A DNA stretch of 64,000 nt from Streptomyces cathayae (GCF_029760955.1 NZ_CP121682.1:1364001-1428000), one strand, 5' to 3'. Counted from the first letter of the stretch, positions 32,492-41,941 are shown. The notes: a model not told the origin generated them from the sequence alone. Numbers and translations: made by a program.

Positions 32492-33964
32492 TTGTCTGAT
32501 CTCTCCGTCGCCCCGGTCACGGTGAAGTTCCCACACCGGTCCCGCCGTGGCATCCTCCTCGGTCTTTCTCTCCCCCAACTCGTCCTCGTCTCCGGCGCGC
32601 TGGCGCTGCTGCTGATGACGGTGATCTCCACCGGGCTGCTCGGCGCCGTGGCACTGGCCCCGCTGTGGGCAGCCGTCGCCGCGCTGGCCGTGATCCGCCG
32701 CCACGGCCGGTCCCTGATCGACTGGGCACCGATCGTCACCCGCTACGCGATCCGTCGCCGCACCGGGCACACCCTCTGGCTCGCCCGGCCGGTCACCCGC
32801 CCGCAGCGGGACGGCATCCTGCACCTGCCCGGCACCGCCGCCTCCCTGAAGGTCGTCACCCCCGGCGACTCCGCCAACGGCGCCGCAGCCGTCCACGACC
32901 CGCACCGGCAGACCCTCACCGCCGTCGCCCGCGCCTCCTCCCGCGCGTTCGCCCTGCTCGACCCGGCCACTCAGAACGCGAACGTCAACGGCTGGGGCCG
33001 TGCACTGGCCGGCACCGCCCGCACCGGACACGTCGCCACCGTGCAGGTCCTGGAACGCACCGTCCCCGACTCCGGCGACCCCCTCTCCCGGCACTGGGCC
33101 CAACACGGCCGGTCCGAGACCCCGGTCGCCGGACAGATCTACTCCGAGCTCGTCGCCTCCGCAGGGCCGGCAGCCGCCCCGCACGAGACCTACCTCGCCA
33201 TCTCCCTCGATCTGAAGGCCGCCAAGCGGCTCATCTCGCAGGCGGGCGGCGGACTGCCGGGCGCCTTCACGGTCCTGCAGCAGACCACCTCCTCCATCGC
33301 CCAGGCCGCCCGCAACGCCGGCCTCATGGTCACCGGCTGGCTGACCGCCCGGGAGATCGCCGCCGTCACCCGCACCGCCTACGACCCCAAGGCCCTCGCC
33401 GCCCTGCAGCAGTGGTCGGACACCGGCCGGGCGGAGGCCGATCCGGCCGCCGCCGGCCCCGTCGTCCAGGTCGAGGAATACGACCGGCTCGCCACCGACA
33501 CCGCGCGCCACGCCACGTACTGGGTGGAGAACTGGCCCCGGACGGAGTCGCACGCCGGGTTCCTGCACGGGCTGATGTTCACCACAGGCGTCCGCCGCAG
33601 CCTCTCCCTCATCTACGTCCCGCAGGGGCTCGAGTCCGCGCTCCGCGACGTACAGCGCCGCAAAGCGGCGATCATCGCCGACGCCAACGAACGCGCCCGC
33701 CGCGGCCAGGTCGACAGCGAGGAGGACTCCGTCGAATACGCCGACGTCAAGGCCCGTGAACGGCAGCTCATCGCCGGGCACGCCGACGTCGCCCTGACCG
33801 GCCTGGTCACCGTCACCGCCGAGACCGACGCCCTGCTCGACGCGGCCTGCGCACAGATCGAGACCGCCGCCGTCACCGCCGGCGTCGACCTGCGCCGCCT
33901 CAACTACCAGCAGCCCGACGCCTTCACCCTCGGCGCACTCCCCCTCGCCCGCACCGCCCTCTGA
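32492..33964 (+). CDS. SCO6880-family conjugation protein
   Basis: A 490-residue protein of the actinobacterial SCO6880 family. Two membrane helices near residues 27-70 (LSLPQLVLVSGALALLLMTV; LAPLWAAVAALAVI) form a PrgI/VirB3-like N-terminus. A long soluble part follows, resembling the N-terminal domain of VirB4 (FTTGVRRSLSLIYVPQGLES near 358-377; SEEDSVEYADVKARERQLIA). It has no Walker motifs, and the ATPase half is encoded separately at 34526. It starts at TTG 32492 without an obvious ribosome-binding site. Confidence 0.85.
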   Translation: MSDLSVAPVTVKFPHRSRRGILLGLSLPQLVLVSGALALLLMTVISTGLLGAVALAPLWAAVAALAVIRRHGRSLIDWAPIVTRYAIRRRTGHTLWLARPVTRPQRDGILHLPGTAASLKVVTPGDSANGAAAVHDPHRQTLTAVARASSRAFALLDPATQNANVNGWGRALAGTARTGHVATVQVLERTVPDSGDPLSRHWAQHGRSETPVAGQIYSELVASAGPAAAPHETYLAISLDLKAAKRLISQAGGGLPGAFTVLQQTTSSIAQAARNAGLMVTGWLTAREIAAVTRTAYDPKALAALQQWSDTGRAEADPAAAGPVVQVEEYDRLATDTARHATYWVENWPRTESHAGFLHGLMFTTGVRRSLSLIYVPQGLESALRDVQRRKAAIIADANERARRGQVDSEEDSVEYADVKARERQLIAGHADVALTGLVTVTAETDALLDAACAQIETAAVTAGVDLRRLNYQQPDAFTLGALPLARTAL

Positions 33965-34035
33965 ACAACGCCGTCCCCCGCCGAGACCATTCGCCCACCC
34001 TGCCCACCGGCCGGTGGCAGGAAGGACCGCCCTCT

Positions 34036-34494
34036 TTGACCACCACCACCTCTCCCGACGAAGCACACCCCTACCTCCGCGCTTCCACCGCCGGGATCCG
34101 CCACCACCGAAAGATCGCACAGGCCGAACACACGGCGGTCGACCGCACACACCTCGACGTGCTCCACGCCCACCTCACCGCCGTGCACCAGTTCGTTGAC
34201 CAGCTCGCCGACACAGCCCGGCCCTCCCACCCCACCGCAGGCCGGCACCTCGCCACCGCCCAAACCCGGCTCTGGCAGGCCACCGCAGAGGTTCACTCCG
34301 CCTTCCACCTCCTGCCGGCGCCCCTCTTCCCGACCAGCACCCGGGCCACCGAGTGCCGTCCCGACCGGCTCCCCGAGGGGCCACCGGTGCTGACCATCTG
34401 CCAGCGCCACCTGGCCGCCGGACACATCGTCCGCCGCAAGAACACACCCACCGACCTCAACCGCCCGCCACACACCACCACGTGCATCCGATGA
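34036..34494 (+). CDS. DUF6238-like helical protein
   Basis: A 152-residue soluble helical protein (IRHHRKIAQAEHTAVDRTHL near residues 20-39; LDVLHAHLTAVHQFVDQLAD follows) with a His/Arg/Pro-rich end. It is conserved between the SCO6880 and VirB4-like genes in Streptomyces elements and is annotated as DUF6238. The TTG at 34036 follows AGGAAGGA. Its function is unknown; position suggests it assists the ATPase. Confidence 0.6.
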   Translation: MTTTTSPDEAHPYLRASTAGIRHHRKIAQAEHTAVDRTHLDVLHAHLTAVHQFVDQLADTARPSHPTAGRHLATAQTRLWQATAEVHSAFHLLPAPLFPTSTRATECRPDRLPEGPPVLTICQRHLAAGHIVRRKNTPTDLNRPPHTTTCIR

Positions 34495-34525
34495 GTACTA
34501 CTTACCCGCCGAATCGAGAGCCCCG

Positions 34526-36040
34526 ATGAGCCTCCGGCCCGCCCGCCGAGCCCGGCGCACCTCGGCCTCTCCCCTGTTCACCCCGCACGGCATCGACCGG
34601 GCCGGCCGCAAGGCAGCCCGCCGCCGGCTCGCCGAGGCCGCCGCCAAGGCCCGTTCCGAAGCCGTCGGTCATGCGGCAGGCACAGCCCCCACCGAGCACG
34701 AGACCCCGGCCCCCCTCTACCCGCCCAGCGGACGGCCCGGCCCGACGTCGGCCCGCGGAAACCGACTCAGGCTCCCCGCGCACCGCATGACCACCGCCAT
34801 CGCTGCCGGGGCGTACCCCTTCCTCGCCGAAGGCGGACTCGGCGCCGAGGGCATCTACATCGGCCGCGACGTCCACGCCGAAGCAAGCTTCGTCTTCGAC
34901 CCGTTCGCCCTGTACGGGAAGGTCGAGGGCTTCACCAACCCGAACGTGCTGCTGGCCGGGGTGATCGGACAGGGCAAGAGCGCGCTGGCCAAGAGCTTCG
35001 CGCTCCGCTCCGTCGCCTTCGACTACCGCGTCTACGTGCCCTGCGATCCCAAGGGCGAGTGGACGCCCGTGGCCGCCGCGCTCGGCGGCACGTCCGTCGC
35101 GCTCGGTCCCGGACTTCCCGGCAGGCTGAACCCGCTGGACGCCGCGCCACGCCCCGCCTCCATCTCGGAGTCGGACTGGGCCGGAGAGATCCGCAAGCGC
35201 CGGCTGCTCCTGCTCGGTTCCCTGGCCCGCACCGTTCTCGGCCGGGACCTGCTCCCGATGGAGCACACCGCCCTGGACGTCGCCCTCGACGCCGCCGTCA
35301 CCCGGGCTGCCGACTCAGGCCGGACGCCACTCCTCGGCGACGTCGCCGCCGCCCTCAACAACCCCGACCAGCTCGACGAGGCCGCCGGACCCATGTCCGG
35401 ACGGCTCGGAGAGTCGGCCCGCGACCTCGCCCACGCCATGCGCCGACTCGTCCACGGCGACTTGGCGGGCATGTTCGACGCCCCCAGTACGGTCGCCTTC
35501 GACCCCGACAGCCCGATGCTCACCATCGACCTCTCGAGGCTGGGCGGATCCGGCGACGACACCGCCCTCGTCCTCGCCATGACCTGCGCCTCCGCCTGGA
35601 TGGAATCCGCCCTCACCGACCCGCGCGGCGGCCGGCGCTGGATCGTCTACGACGAAGCCTGGCGCCTCATGCGGCACCCGGGCCTCCTCCAGCGCATGCA
35701 GGCCCAGTGGAAACTCTCCCGCGGACTCGGCATCGCCAACCTGATGGTCATCCACCGGCTGTCCGACCTGCTCACCGCCGGCGACGCCGGATCACAAGGC
35801 CGCGCCCTGGCCGAAGGACTCCTCGCCGACTGCTCCACCCGGATCATCTACCGCCAGGAGACCGACCAGCTCCATGCCGCATCCACCCTCCTCGGTCTCA
35901 CCTCCGTCGAAGCCGAAGCCATCGCCCATCTCAACCGCGGGCGCGGCCTGTGGAAGGTCGCCGGCCGGAGCTTCATCGTCCAACACCTCCTCCACACCCA
36001 CGAGCTGGCCCTCTTCGACACGGACGCCCGCATGCACTGA
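34526..36040 (+). CDS. VirB4-like conjugation ATPase
   Basis: A 504-residue HerA/VirB4-type ATPase. Walker A is GVIGQGKSALAKS near residues 145-157 and Walker B is RWIVYDEAWRLM near 370-381. Downstream WKLSRGLGIANLMVIHRLSD and ADCSTRIIYRQETDQLHAAS are VirB4 C-terminal blocks. It should power assembly of, or transport through, the channel. It lacks VirB4's own N-terminal domain, which appears to be supplied by the SCO6880 protein two genes upstream. It starts at ATG 34526. Confidence 0.9.
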   Translation: MSLRPARRARRTSASPLFTPHGIDRAGRKAARRRLAEAAAKARSEAVGHAAGTAPTEHETPAPLYPPSGRPGPTSARGNRLRLPAHRMTTAIAAGAYPFLAEGGLGAEGIYIGRDVHAEASFVFDPFALYGKVEGFTNPNVLLAGVIGQGKSALAKSFALRSVAFDYRVYVPCDPKGEWTPVAAALGGTSVALGPGLPGRLNPLDAAPRPASISESDWAGEIRKRRLLLLGSLARTVLGRDLLPMEHTALDVALDAAVTRAADSGRTPLLGDVAAALNNPDQLDEAAGPMSGRLGESARDLAHAMRRLVHGDLAGMFDAPSTVAFDPDSPMLTIDLSRLGGSGDDTALVLAMTCASAWMESALTDPRGGRRWIVYDEAWRLMRHPGLLQRMQAQWKLSRGLGIANLMVIHRLSDLLTAGDAGSQGRALAEGLLADCSTRIIYRQETDQLHAASTLLGLTSVEAEAIAHLNRGRGLWKVAGRSFIVQHLLHTHELALFDTDARMH

Positions 36041-36153
36041 AACGTCAGGGCGTTCACGGACACCGATCCGCGCTCTCGGCCGCTCCCCTGCCCCGCACCG
36101 CTGACGGTTCCATCCCAGGCCGATCACGGCCCCTCTACCTCCAGGAGGCCCAC

Positions 36154-36918
36154 CTGTATCCGAGCCGCGCCAGTGCCTTCGCCACAGCACTCGCACCCCA
36201 TCTGCCCGAAGGGTGGTGCCGCAAGTACATCGGATTCCGACTCCCCAGCGACCCTCATGTAGCCGACCGGGTCTGGGACCGCGGCCCGACCCATTGGGCC
36301 CTGCTCGACTGGCCCGACACCCGTACGAGCTTCGTCGGAGGACCAGACGGCGAGGAGCTCTGTGTGCTGGAGCGCCCCCGCCACCCCCGTCAGTACCTGG
36401 TGGCTCCCCTGCAGCCCGCAGGGTTCTTGCCACACCACTTCAGGGGCGTCGACGAGCCCACCGGAATCGCGGTCCCCGACGATCCGGCCCGTGCCGCAGC
36501 CGCCGTCAGCCGACGGGTCCTGCCCCGCTTCCGGATCGCCCTGGCAGCCGTACGGCACAACGCAACTGTTCAGCCCGAGCCTCCCCACCGGCCTGAGCCG
36601 CCGCAGGTGGCGCGCGTCGTCACCCTGACCTGGTACCAGGACGGCGCCCTCGGCGCACCGTACAAGAGTGTCCCCGAGGACGCCCACACGGACCTGTACG
36701 GGCTCGGCTTCCAGTACCACCCCCACCAGGCAGCGTTCCTGCTCCCTGCCGCGTACGGCGAGGACGGCCGCGACCTGCGCCTGCGAGCGCTGGTCCACCA
36801 GCTCGCCCAGAAGGGCATCGGCGTGAACCTCCGCCACACCACAACACCCACCATCGCCGCACCGCGTCCGGCCGCCCCGGTACCGACCAGCCCCTCGGTG
36901 ACCGCCCACCGCCGGTGA
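36154..36918 (+). CDS. Element-specific protein, FRGxxEPxGI family
   Basis: A 254-residue soluble protein of unknown function, related to the 42838 and, more distantly, the 38879 products. Shared blocks are VLERPRHPRQYLVAPLQP, FRGVDEPTGIAVPDDP and a C-terminal module (LYGLGFQYHPHQAAFLLP to KGIGVNLRH). The open frame has no ATG, GTG or TTG upstream that is not deep in the previous gene. The only reasonable start is CTG 36154, six bases after an AGGAGG box at 36143-36148. Confidence 0.65.
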   Translation: MYPSRASAFATALAPHLPEGWCRKYIGFRLPSDPHVADRVWDRGPTHWALLDWPDTRTSFVGGPDGEELCVLERPRHPRQYLVAPLQPAGFLPHHFRGVDEPTGIAVPDDPARAAAAVSRRVLPRFRIALAAVRHNATVQPEPPHRPEPPQVARVVTLTWYQDGALGAPYKSVPEDAHTDLYGLGFQYHPHQAAFLLPAAYGEDGRDLRLRALVHQLAQKGIGVNLRHTTTPTIAAPRPAAPVPTSPSVTAHRR

Positions 36919-38021
36919 GCCGACCGCTCGCCACACCCCTTTCCGTCCCCAGCAAACAGGAGCCCCCCATCCGCCCCGCCCGCCGTACTCTGCCCCTGGT
37001 CACCGCCGTTGTCTGCCTCGCTCTCACCGCGACCGCCTGCTCCAGCGACACACACGGCACCACCCCGGCTGCCGCAGACCAGGCGAAGGCGCCCAGCGCC
37101 ACACCGAAGCCGGCCCCCGCGCTCACCCCGGCCGAGGCCCGTAACGCCATCGCCGCCTACTCGACGACGAACAACCTCGCGTACATCAAGCGCGACCGCG
37201 CACTCCTCGACGCCGTCGAGGGCGGCCCCCGGCACGCGATGTCGCTGGCCGACCTCAAGGAAGACGACGCCCTGCCGAAGGCGGACCGAGAGCCGTACCG
37301 GCCGTGGTCGTACGACCTCGCCGCAACCGACCTCTACATCCCGCGCCTGAAGCACGGGCAGCAGCGGTGGTTCGCCGCCGTCACCCGGGCCGACAGCAAG
37401 AAGCAGTACGCCCGCGTCCTGGTCCTGGCCGAGAACACGAAGTCGCAGCGATGGGAGATGGTCGCCACCGTCGACCTCGACAACCCCTCCCAGCTCCCGA
37501 AGATCGTGCTGGACAAGGACGGCTACGCCACGGCGGTCGACCCCGCTTCCACGTCCCTGGCCACTCCCGTCGACCTGCTGCGCTCGGCCGTGATCGACAA
37601 TTTCGCCACCGGAGGCGACCTCACCGGACGCAAGGTGCTGGCCCCCACCGAGGCCGCCAAGCGGCAGGTCAAGGGCCACCACGACACGATCCACAAGTTC
37701 GGTACCCGAGGCACCACCCAGTTCGCCTCCGCGGCCACGCAGTTCCCCGACAGCTACGCGTTGAAGACCTCCACGGGCGCGCTCGTCGTCTTCTCCCACA
37801 ACCACACCCAGCACGACGCCGTCGCTGCGCCGGGTCTGGAGATCGTGCCGGAGAAGCGGGACCGCGCCTGGCTCGGCACCACACCCCGCCCCGCCTTCAC
37901 CTACACCTTCACCTGCTCGGACGTCGCCGCCGTCCCGACTGCGCCCGAGCCGTCCCGCCTGCTGGGCTACGGATGCCGCCGCACGGACGCCGAGGCGAGC
38001 GGCCCCGGCGCCGCCGTCTAG
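36915..38021 (+). CDS. Putative lipoprotein of the conjugation cluster
   Basis: A 368-residue exported protein. A hydrophobic signal segment ends in a lipobox (LALTATACSS), so the Cys would be lipidated on the outer face of the membrane. The mature part has a Pro/Ala linker and a 290-residue beta-rich domain (WFAAVTRADSKKQYARVLVL; YALKTSTGALVVFSHNHTQH). The role is unknown; a surface component of the transfer machine is possible. The GTG at 36915 overlaps the previous stop but gives a long N-region. A better-spaced ribosome-binding site (AGGAG) points at an ATC at 36969. Confidence 0.7.
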   Translation: MSRPLATPLSVPSKQEPPIRPARRTLPLVTAVVCLALTATACSSDTHGTTPAAADQAKAPSATPKPAPALTPAEARNAIAAYSTTNNLAYIKRDRALLDAVEGGPRHAMSLADLKEDDALPKADREPYRPWSYDLAATDLYIPRLKHGQQRWFAAVTRADSKKQYARVLVLAENTKSQRWEMVATVDLDNPSQLPKIVLDKDGYATAVDPASTSLATPVDLLRSAVIDNFATGGDLTGRKVLAPTEAAKRQVKGHHDTIHKFGTRGTTQFASAATQFPDSYALKTSTGALVVFSHNHTQHDAVAAPGLEIVPEKRDRAWLGTTPRPAFTYTFTCSDVAAVPTAPEPSRLLGYGCRRTDAEASGPGAAV

Positions 38022-38029
38022 GAGACCGT

Positions 38030-38578
38030 ATACAGCATCCCGACTTCGAGCTGTACGACAACGCGGGCCGCGACGGTGACCAGATCGCCGCCGCCCACTT
38101 CGGCATCGCCACCCGCGACGACCTGCTGCGCTGGGCACGCCGGGACGCCGAGCCGTTCCTCGCCCAACACCCGCTCCCCGCCGAGCCGCTCCCGGTGCCG
38201 GATCCGGCCCCGTATCTCGCCGCCCTCGCCGCAGCCAAGACACCCGCCGAGGTCAGCGCCGTCACCCAGCGCCTCCTGGACGCCGCCCAACCCGCTCTGA
38301 GCGTGATGAGCGACCTCCTCGTGGCCATCGCCCGATGGAACGACCGCCACCGGTTCGCGGAGCAGGGGTCTCCGCCCAGGCAGCTGATGGAAGCCGCCAG
38401 CCGCAGCCTGTCCGTACTGGCCATCGCCGACGAAGCCGACCTGGCAATCCTGCGCGCCGAGTACGACCCCGCACCGGCACCGTCGAAGGCACCCGCCTCC
38501 GGCCGCCCCCAGGCACCGTCTGGTCTGCCTCCGAATCCACCGCCCACACCGCGCACCGGCCCCGCACCCGGCCGGTAG
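38030..38578 (+). CDS. Hypothetical soluble protein with unusual start
   Basis: A 182-residue helical protein (GDQIAAAHFGIATRDDLLRW near residues 14-33; LPVPDPAPYLAALAAAKTPA follows) with a Pro-rich end. Not recognised. There is no ATG/GTG/TTG in frame near the ribosome-binding site AGGAG (38020-38024); the codon at the right distance is ATA at 38030. A CTG at 38051 is an alternative. It follows the lipoprotein by 8 bp. Confidence 0.55.
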   Translation: MQHPDFELYDNAGRDGDQIAAAHFGIATRDDLLRWARRDAEPFLAQHPLPAEPLPVPDPAPYLAALAAAKTPAEVSAVTQRLLDAAQPALSVMSDLLVAIARWNDRHRFAEQGSPPRQLMEAASRSLSVLAIADEADLAILRAEYDPAPAPSKAPASGRPQAPSGLPPNPPPTPRTGPAPGR

Positions 38579-38604
38579 CCGCTTGACACCTTGGGAGGCC
38601 CACC

Positions 38605-38886
38605 CTGCCGACCCGATCGTTCATCGCCCGCACCGAGCTGATGCGCGCGGCCCCGATGGGCGGCCTTGTCCACGGCAAGCACTGCTTGGTGGCGGCCGTC
38701 ACCATCACCAGCCCCGCTTCCAAAGTCCTGCGCCCGCTGTCGGCCCACCGTTCCCGCAAGCACTCCAAGCAGATGACCGCCCAGCACAGGGACAACCAGC
38801 TCGAGACCGCGGCCCGGCCACACACCTGGCGGTACCGGCGTGCCCAGCACTCCGCCCTCCACCACCGAGTGCCGGCCCATGGTTGA
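38605..38886 (+). CDS. Small basic protein, probable CTG start
   Basis: A 93-residue basic protein (HRSRKHSKQMTAQHRDNQLE in the middle) with a hydrophobic strand KHCLVAAVTITSPASKVL. CTG 38605 lies six bases after GGGAGG. An internal ATG at 38641 is the fallback start. Its stop overlaps the start of the 38879 gene, showing a coupled pair. Function unknown. Confidence 0.5.
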   Translation: MPTRSFIARTELMRAAPMGGLVHGKHCLVAAVTITSPASKVLRPLSAHRSRKHSKQMTAQHRDNQLETAARPHTWRYRRAQHSALHHRVPAHG

Positions 38887-39979
38887 CGCGCAGATCATTC
38901 TCGCCTACGGCCGCGATACCGGGATCGTCGCCATCGGCCACGGCGAGAGGTACAAGGCCGCGCACCAGGCGCTCGCCGCATCCGGTTTCCACCGTGGCGA
39001 CGACTGGGTGTTCCACCTGCCGAGCGTGGACGAGGACGCCTCGCGTGCCACCGTGGCCAATCTGGTCCGCCACGCCACGGCGCACGGGGCGGAAGTGGTG
39101 ACCAGCAGCCAGCGGTTCATCGGCGACACCGCCCGAGACATCGCCCGCCTGCTGCCCGGCCAGTGGAACGCACGCATCGAGCTCTACTCCCACCCCGTAT
39201 GGCAACAGGACCTGGTGCCGTGGCTGTGGGACAGCGGCGAACTCGTCCGCACCGTCCAAACCCAGCGGATCCCCTACGCCACCACCCTCACCGACACAGC
39301 CGGGACGACCCTGCTACTCGTCGAACGTCCCGGCCACCAACTCGGCTACCTGGTCGGCGCCTTCGCACCCGAACCGTTCGAGGAGGGGTACGGCGACCCA
39401 CACGCTCCGCACAGCATCGCCCTGCCACCGTTCGCCGGCCGCGCGGCCCGGGGCATCGCGGACCGTTTCCTGCCCGCCTACGAACGTGCCGTCCACGCCC
39501 GTCGAATCGCAACCGTCGCTGAGGCCCTCGACCGCATCCGCGCCGAGCAGAACGTCTGGGCCGCCTTCGTCGCCTCGGACCGGTACAGGAACGCGCCCCC
39601 ACTTGGCGACACCGCACTCGGCCAGGCAGCCGAGACGTTCCTGAACCGGGCCTGGGCCGAGTTCCTCGCCATCGCCCAGCATGCTCCCGTCCTCCTCGAC
39701 CGGTGCCGCCCTGCTGCCACCAACTGCCCCGGGGACGCCCGTGTGCTCGCCGAGCTGGCCGACGCCCTCACCGATGCCGCGGCCCTGGACAGGGATGCGT
39801 CGCTCACACGAACGGAGCGGGACGCCCGGCTCCGGGCTGTCCTGGGCACCTGGCTCACCCACAGCAAGCCGTTCCTTCGCCAGGCTCGCGCGGCAACTCC
39901 CCCTCGGCAGCACATGGTCTCGGCCGCCGCCCTACCGCACCAAGCCCTCCCACGCGGCCAACACACGCCCGGCCGCTGA
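38879..39979 (+). CDS. Element-specific protein related to the 36154 family
   Basis: A 366-residue protein not assigned to a known family. The N-terminal 115 residues (IILAYGRDTGIVAIGHGERY; GFHRGDDWVFHLPSVDED) resemble a small beta-alpha domain. The middle (LLLVERPGHQLGYLVGAFAP; SIALPPFAGRAARGIADRFL) matches the core of the 36154 and 42838 proteins. The C-terminus is helical with LRAVLGTWLTHSKPFLRQ. It overlaps the preceding small gene by 8 bp; a GTG at 38840 would add 13 residues. Confidence 0.6.
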   Translation: MVDAQIILAYGRDTGIVAIGHGERYKAAHQALAASGFHRGDDWVFHLPSVDEDASRATVANLVRHATAHGAEVVTSSQRFIGDTARDIARLLPGQWNARIELYSHPVWQQDLVPWLWDSGELVRTVQTQRIPYATTLTDTAGTTLLLVERPGHQLGYLVGAFAPEPFEEGYGDPHAPHSIALPPFAGRAARGIADRFLPAYERAVHARRIATVAEALDRIRAEQNVWAAFVASDRYRNAPPLGDTALGQAAETFLNRAWAEFLAIAQHAPVLLDRCRPAATNCPGDARVLAELADALTDAAALDRDASLTRTERDARLRAVLGTWLTHSKPFLRQARAATPPRQHMVSAAALPHQALPRGQHTPGR

Positions 39980-40014
39980 CTCCTCCCACTGCCCACCGTA
40001 AGGAGATCTCCTCT

Positions 40015-40470
40015 TTGAATCCTGGCACGCACTTCGTCTTCGGCACCCACAACGATCATGGTTTCGTCGCCTCCACCACCGCCTCGATGCCCGCCCATCT
40101 GGCCCACTGGTTCCTGGTGCGGGAGCAGTTCGAACCCGTACCCGGTGAGCCGGGCCTGTACCGGCTCACCGACCCCGAGCGTGACGGACCGCGCCGCACC
40201 CGGCAGGCCGCCCAAGATCTGCGCCGCCACGGCTACGCCGTGCACGTCGACGCCGACGTCGCCCTTGCACCGGCCAACCCGCCACGCCCGCACCGGCCGA
40301 ACGGACTCACCGAACGCCGCAGCCGCATCGCCCGGGCCGCCGCCAGCCAGTCATCGCAGCGCCATGCGGTGCCGACGACCTCGCCGCCGTCCGCACGTTC
40401 GCTCCCGCCAAAGCCCACCTACGCGCCGACCGTTCACCTGACTGCTTCCACCACCGGACGGTCCCGGTGA
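40015..40470 (+). CDS. Small protein with repeated GxxxYRL...HGYxV module
   Basis: A 151-residue protein starting at TTG 40015 after AAGGAG. Residues 25-75 (FLVREQFEPVPGEPGLYRLT to DLRRHGYAVHVDADV) form a compact alpha-beta module. A similar module forms the next gene and the C-terminal parts of the 36154 and 42838 proteins. A basic, Ser/Pro-rich tail follows. Function unknown. Its stop overlaps the next GTG. Confidence 0.55.
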   Translation: MNPGTHFVFGTHNDHGFVASTTASMPAHLAHWFLVREQFEPVPGEPGLYRLTDPERDGPRRTRQAAQDLRRHGYAVHVDADVALAPANPPRPHRPNGLTERRSRIARAAASQSSQRHAVPTTSPPSARSLPPKPTYAPTVHLTASTTGRSR

Positions 40471-40799
40471 CCCCCGACACCGAGCCGATCCGGATCACCC
40501 GCGGGCCAGGAGGCGAAGTCGAAGCCGAAGGCCGCTTCGACTCCCTGGCCGCGGACATCCTGCGCCACGCCGGCTTTCTCTTCGAGCCAGCCCTGCACGG
40601 CCACTGGTTCCGGCTCCCCTTCGACATGGGACGCGACTGGGAGAACCAGCACGCGACCTGGGCCGCGGAGATACTCACCGCCGCCCGCTACCCCGTGCAT
40701 CTCGCCCCCGACCTGCGTCCAGGCACACCCAAGTCGTCGACGCCACGCACCCCGGCCATGACGGCACAGGCTCCGCCTGGGCGACGGCCGCGCCGCTGA
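40467..40799 (+). CDS. Small protein with the same module as its neighbour
   Basis: A 110-residue protein. FDSLAADILRHAGFLFEP, then HWFRLPFDMGRDWENQ and ILTAARYPVHLAPDLR, reproduce the module seen at 40015 with different loops, so the two genes probably arose by duplication. It starts at GTG 40467, overlapping the previous stop by 4 bp. Function unknown. Confidence 0.55.
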   Translation: MTPDTEPIRITRGPGGEVEAEGRFDSLAADILRHAGFLFEPALHGHWFRLPFDMGRDWENQHATWAAEILTAARYPVHLAPDLRPGTPKSSTPRTPAMTAQAPPGRRPRR

Positions 40800-40910
40800 C
40801 ACCGGCCACCAGGAAGACCTGACCTCGAATACCACGCCCCCGGCCCCGCCGCACCGGGCCCCGACACCCGCACGCCACCTGTAGCACCCCCGAACCTAAG
40901 AGATCTCTTC

Positions 40911-41408
40911 ATGGCTGTCCGCACACAGTGGACCATCACGCACGACTGCGGCCACGAGGTCCTCCACGACCTGTCCAACCGCCCCGCCGACAAGCGGGCC
41001 GGATTCGCCCGCTGGCTCGCGACCAAGGACTGCACCGACTGCTGGAAGGCCGCCCGCGACGCCGACACCGAATCCAAGGAGCAGTGGCTCGCCACCAAGC
41101 GGGCCGAGGAACGGCAGGCCGCCGCCGAGTGGACCGAACGATTCGACATGCCGCCACTGGAAGGCCCCGAGAAAGCCCTCGACTGGGGTGAGCGCTCCCG
41201 CCACCAGTTGATGATCGCCGCGCACACCGCGCTGGTCGTCGAGGGCACCTGGGACGAGAACGACTGGGCGGAGCTGGAAGAGAGGGCCCGCGCGATCACC
41301 AGGGCCGGATGGTGGATCGACCAGCGCGACGCGGAAGGCTCTGACCTGCTCGAACTCCTCGCCGCCGCCACCGAGTCGGACCGCGGAACCGAGAACCCCT
41401 ACCGGTAA
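40911..41408 (+). CDS. Hypothetical protein with CGH/CxxC zinc-site-like start
   Basis: A 165-residue protein. The N-terminus has WTITHDCGHEVLHDLS followed by TKDCTDCWKAARDADT, where Cys, His and two more Cys could bind one zinc ion. The rest is charged helices ending DLLELLAAATESDRG. Homologues are typical of Streptomyces plasmids, without known function. It ends just before a strong hairpin. Confidence 0.6.
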   Translation: MAVRTQWTITHDCGHEVLHDLSNRPADKRAGFARWLATKDCTDCWKAARDADTESKEQWLATKRAEERQAAAEWTERFDMPPLEGPEKALDWGERSRHQLMIAAHTALVVEGTWDENDWAELEERARAITRAGWWIDQRDAEGSDLLELLAAATESDRGTENPYR

Positions 41409-41429
41409 AGACGACCCGGAACGTAGCCG

Positions 41430-41460
41430 AGGATCGCCGGTTGGCCAAACCGGCGATCCT
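41430..41460. terminator. Hairpin, copy 2 of a dispersed palindrome
   Basis: Perfect 13-base arms (41430-41442, 41448-41460) with loop GGCCA, 21 bp after the stop at 41408. The core GCCGGTTNGCCAAACCGGC is shared with the hairpin at 25484-25506 read on the minus strand. Confidence 0.65.
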
Positions 41461-41512
41461 CCGGACCATTGATCCTCCCGCCGCCACCCGCCCTGCGTGA
41501 AAAGGACCTTCC

Positions 41513-41941
41513 GTGACCGAGCTCTGCCCGCCCCCTCCAGCCTTCGCGCCCACCCCTGACCCGCTCACCCCCTCCCGGGACGTCACCCACGCCCACTTCG
41601 AGGCCGGCGACCAGATCGTCGTCCTCAAGGGAGTCGCCGGCGGAGAGCTGTGGGGAGACGCCATGCGTGTCGTCTCCCCCTCCTGGCACACGCCGACCGA
41701 CGAGGACGGGTGGCGGCTGCGCGACGCCACCGGCGGAGCCCAGACCTACATCACCGGCCACCCGCGCTACCTCGTGCACCTCTCGCGCCGCTGCCCGGAC
41801 TGCCTGATCCACCTGCGCGCCATGGAAGACCACCTTCTGCCGAAGTACGCAGGGCAGGACGCACTGATCGACTGCGGCTGGTACACCACCACAGCCCTCG
41901 GCCAGCTTGTGCACATCGCCGACATCAGGCGCGGCCAGTGA
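41513..41941 (+). CDS. Hypothetical element-encoded protein
   Basis: A 142-residue protein starting at GTG 41513 after AAAGGA. After a Pro-rich beginning it has a beta-rich core (FEAGDQIVVLKGVAGGELWG; GAQTYITGHPRYLVHLSRR) and a short CPDC motif that with Cys later (DCGWY) might bind metal. Not recognised. It follows the hairpin at 41430-41460 and so may have its own promoter. Confidence 0.55.
   Translation: MTELCPPPPAFAPTPDPLTPSRDVTHAHFEAGDQIVVLKGVAGGELWGDAMRVVSPSWHTPTDEDGWRLRDATGGAQTYITGHPRYLVHLSRRCPDCLIHLRAMEDHLLPKYAGQDALIDCGWYTTTALGQLVHIADIRRGQ

Noticed and set aside
32246..34150. 634-codon minus-strand frame
   Set aside because: Gly/Val-rich shadow of the VirB6-like and SCO6880 genes.
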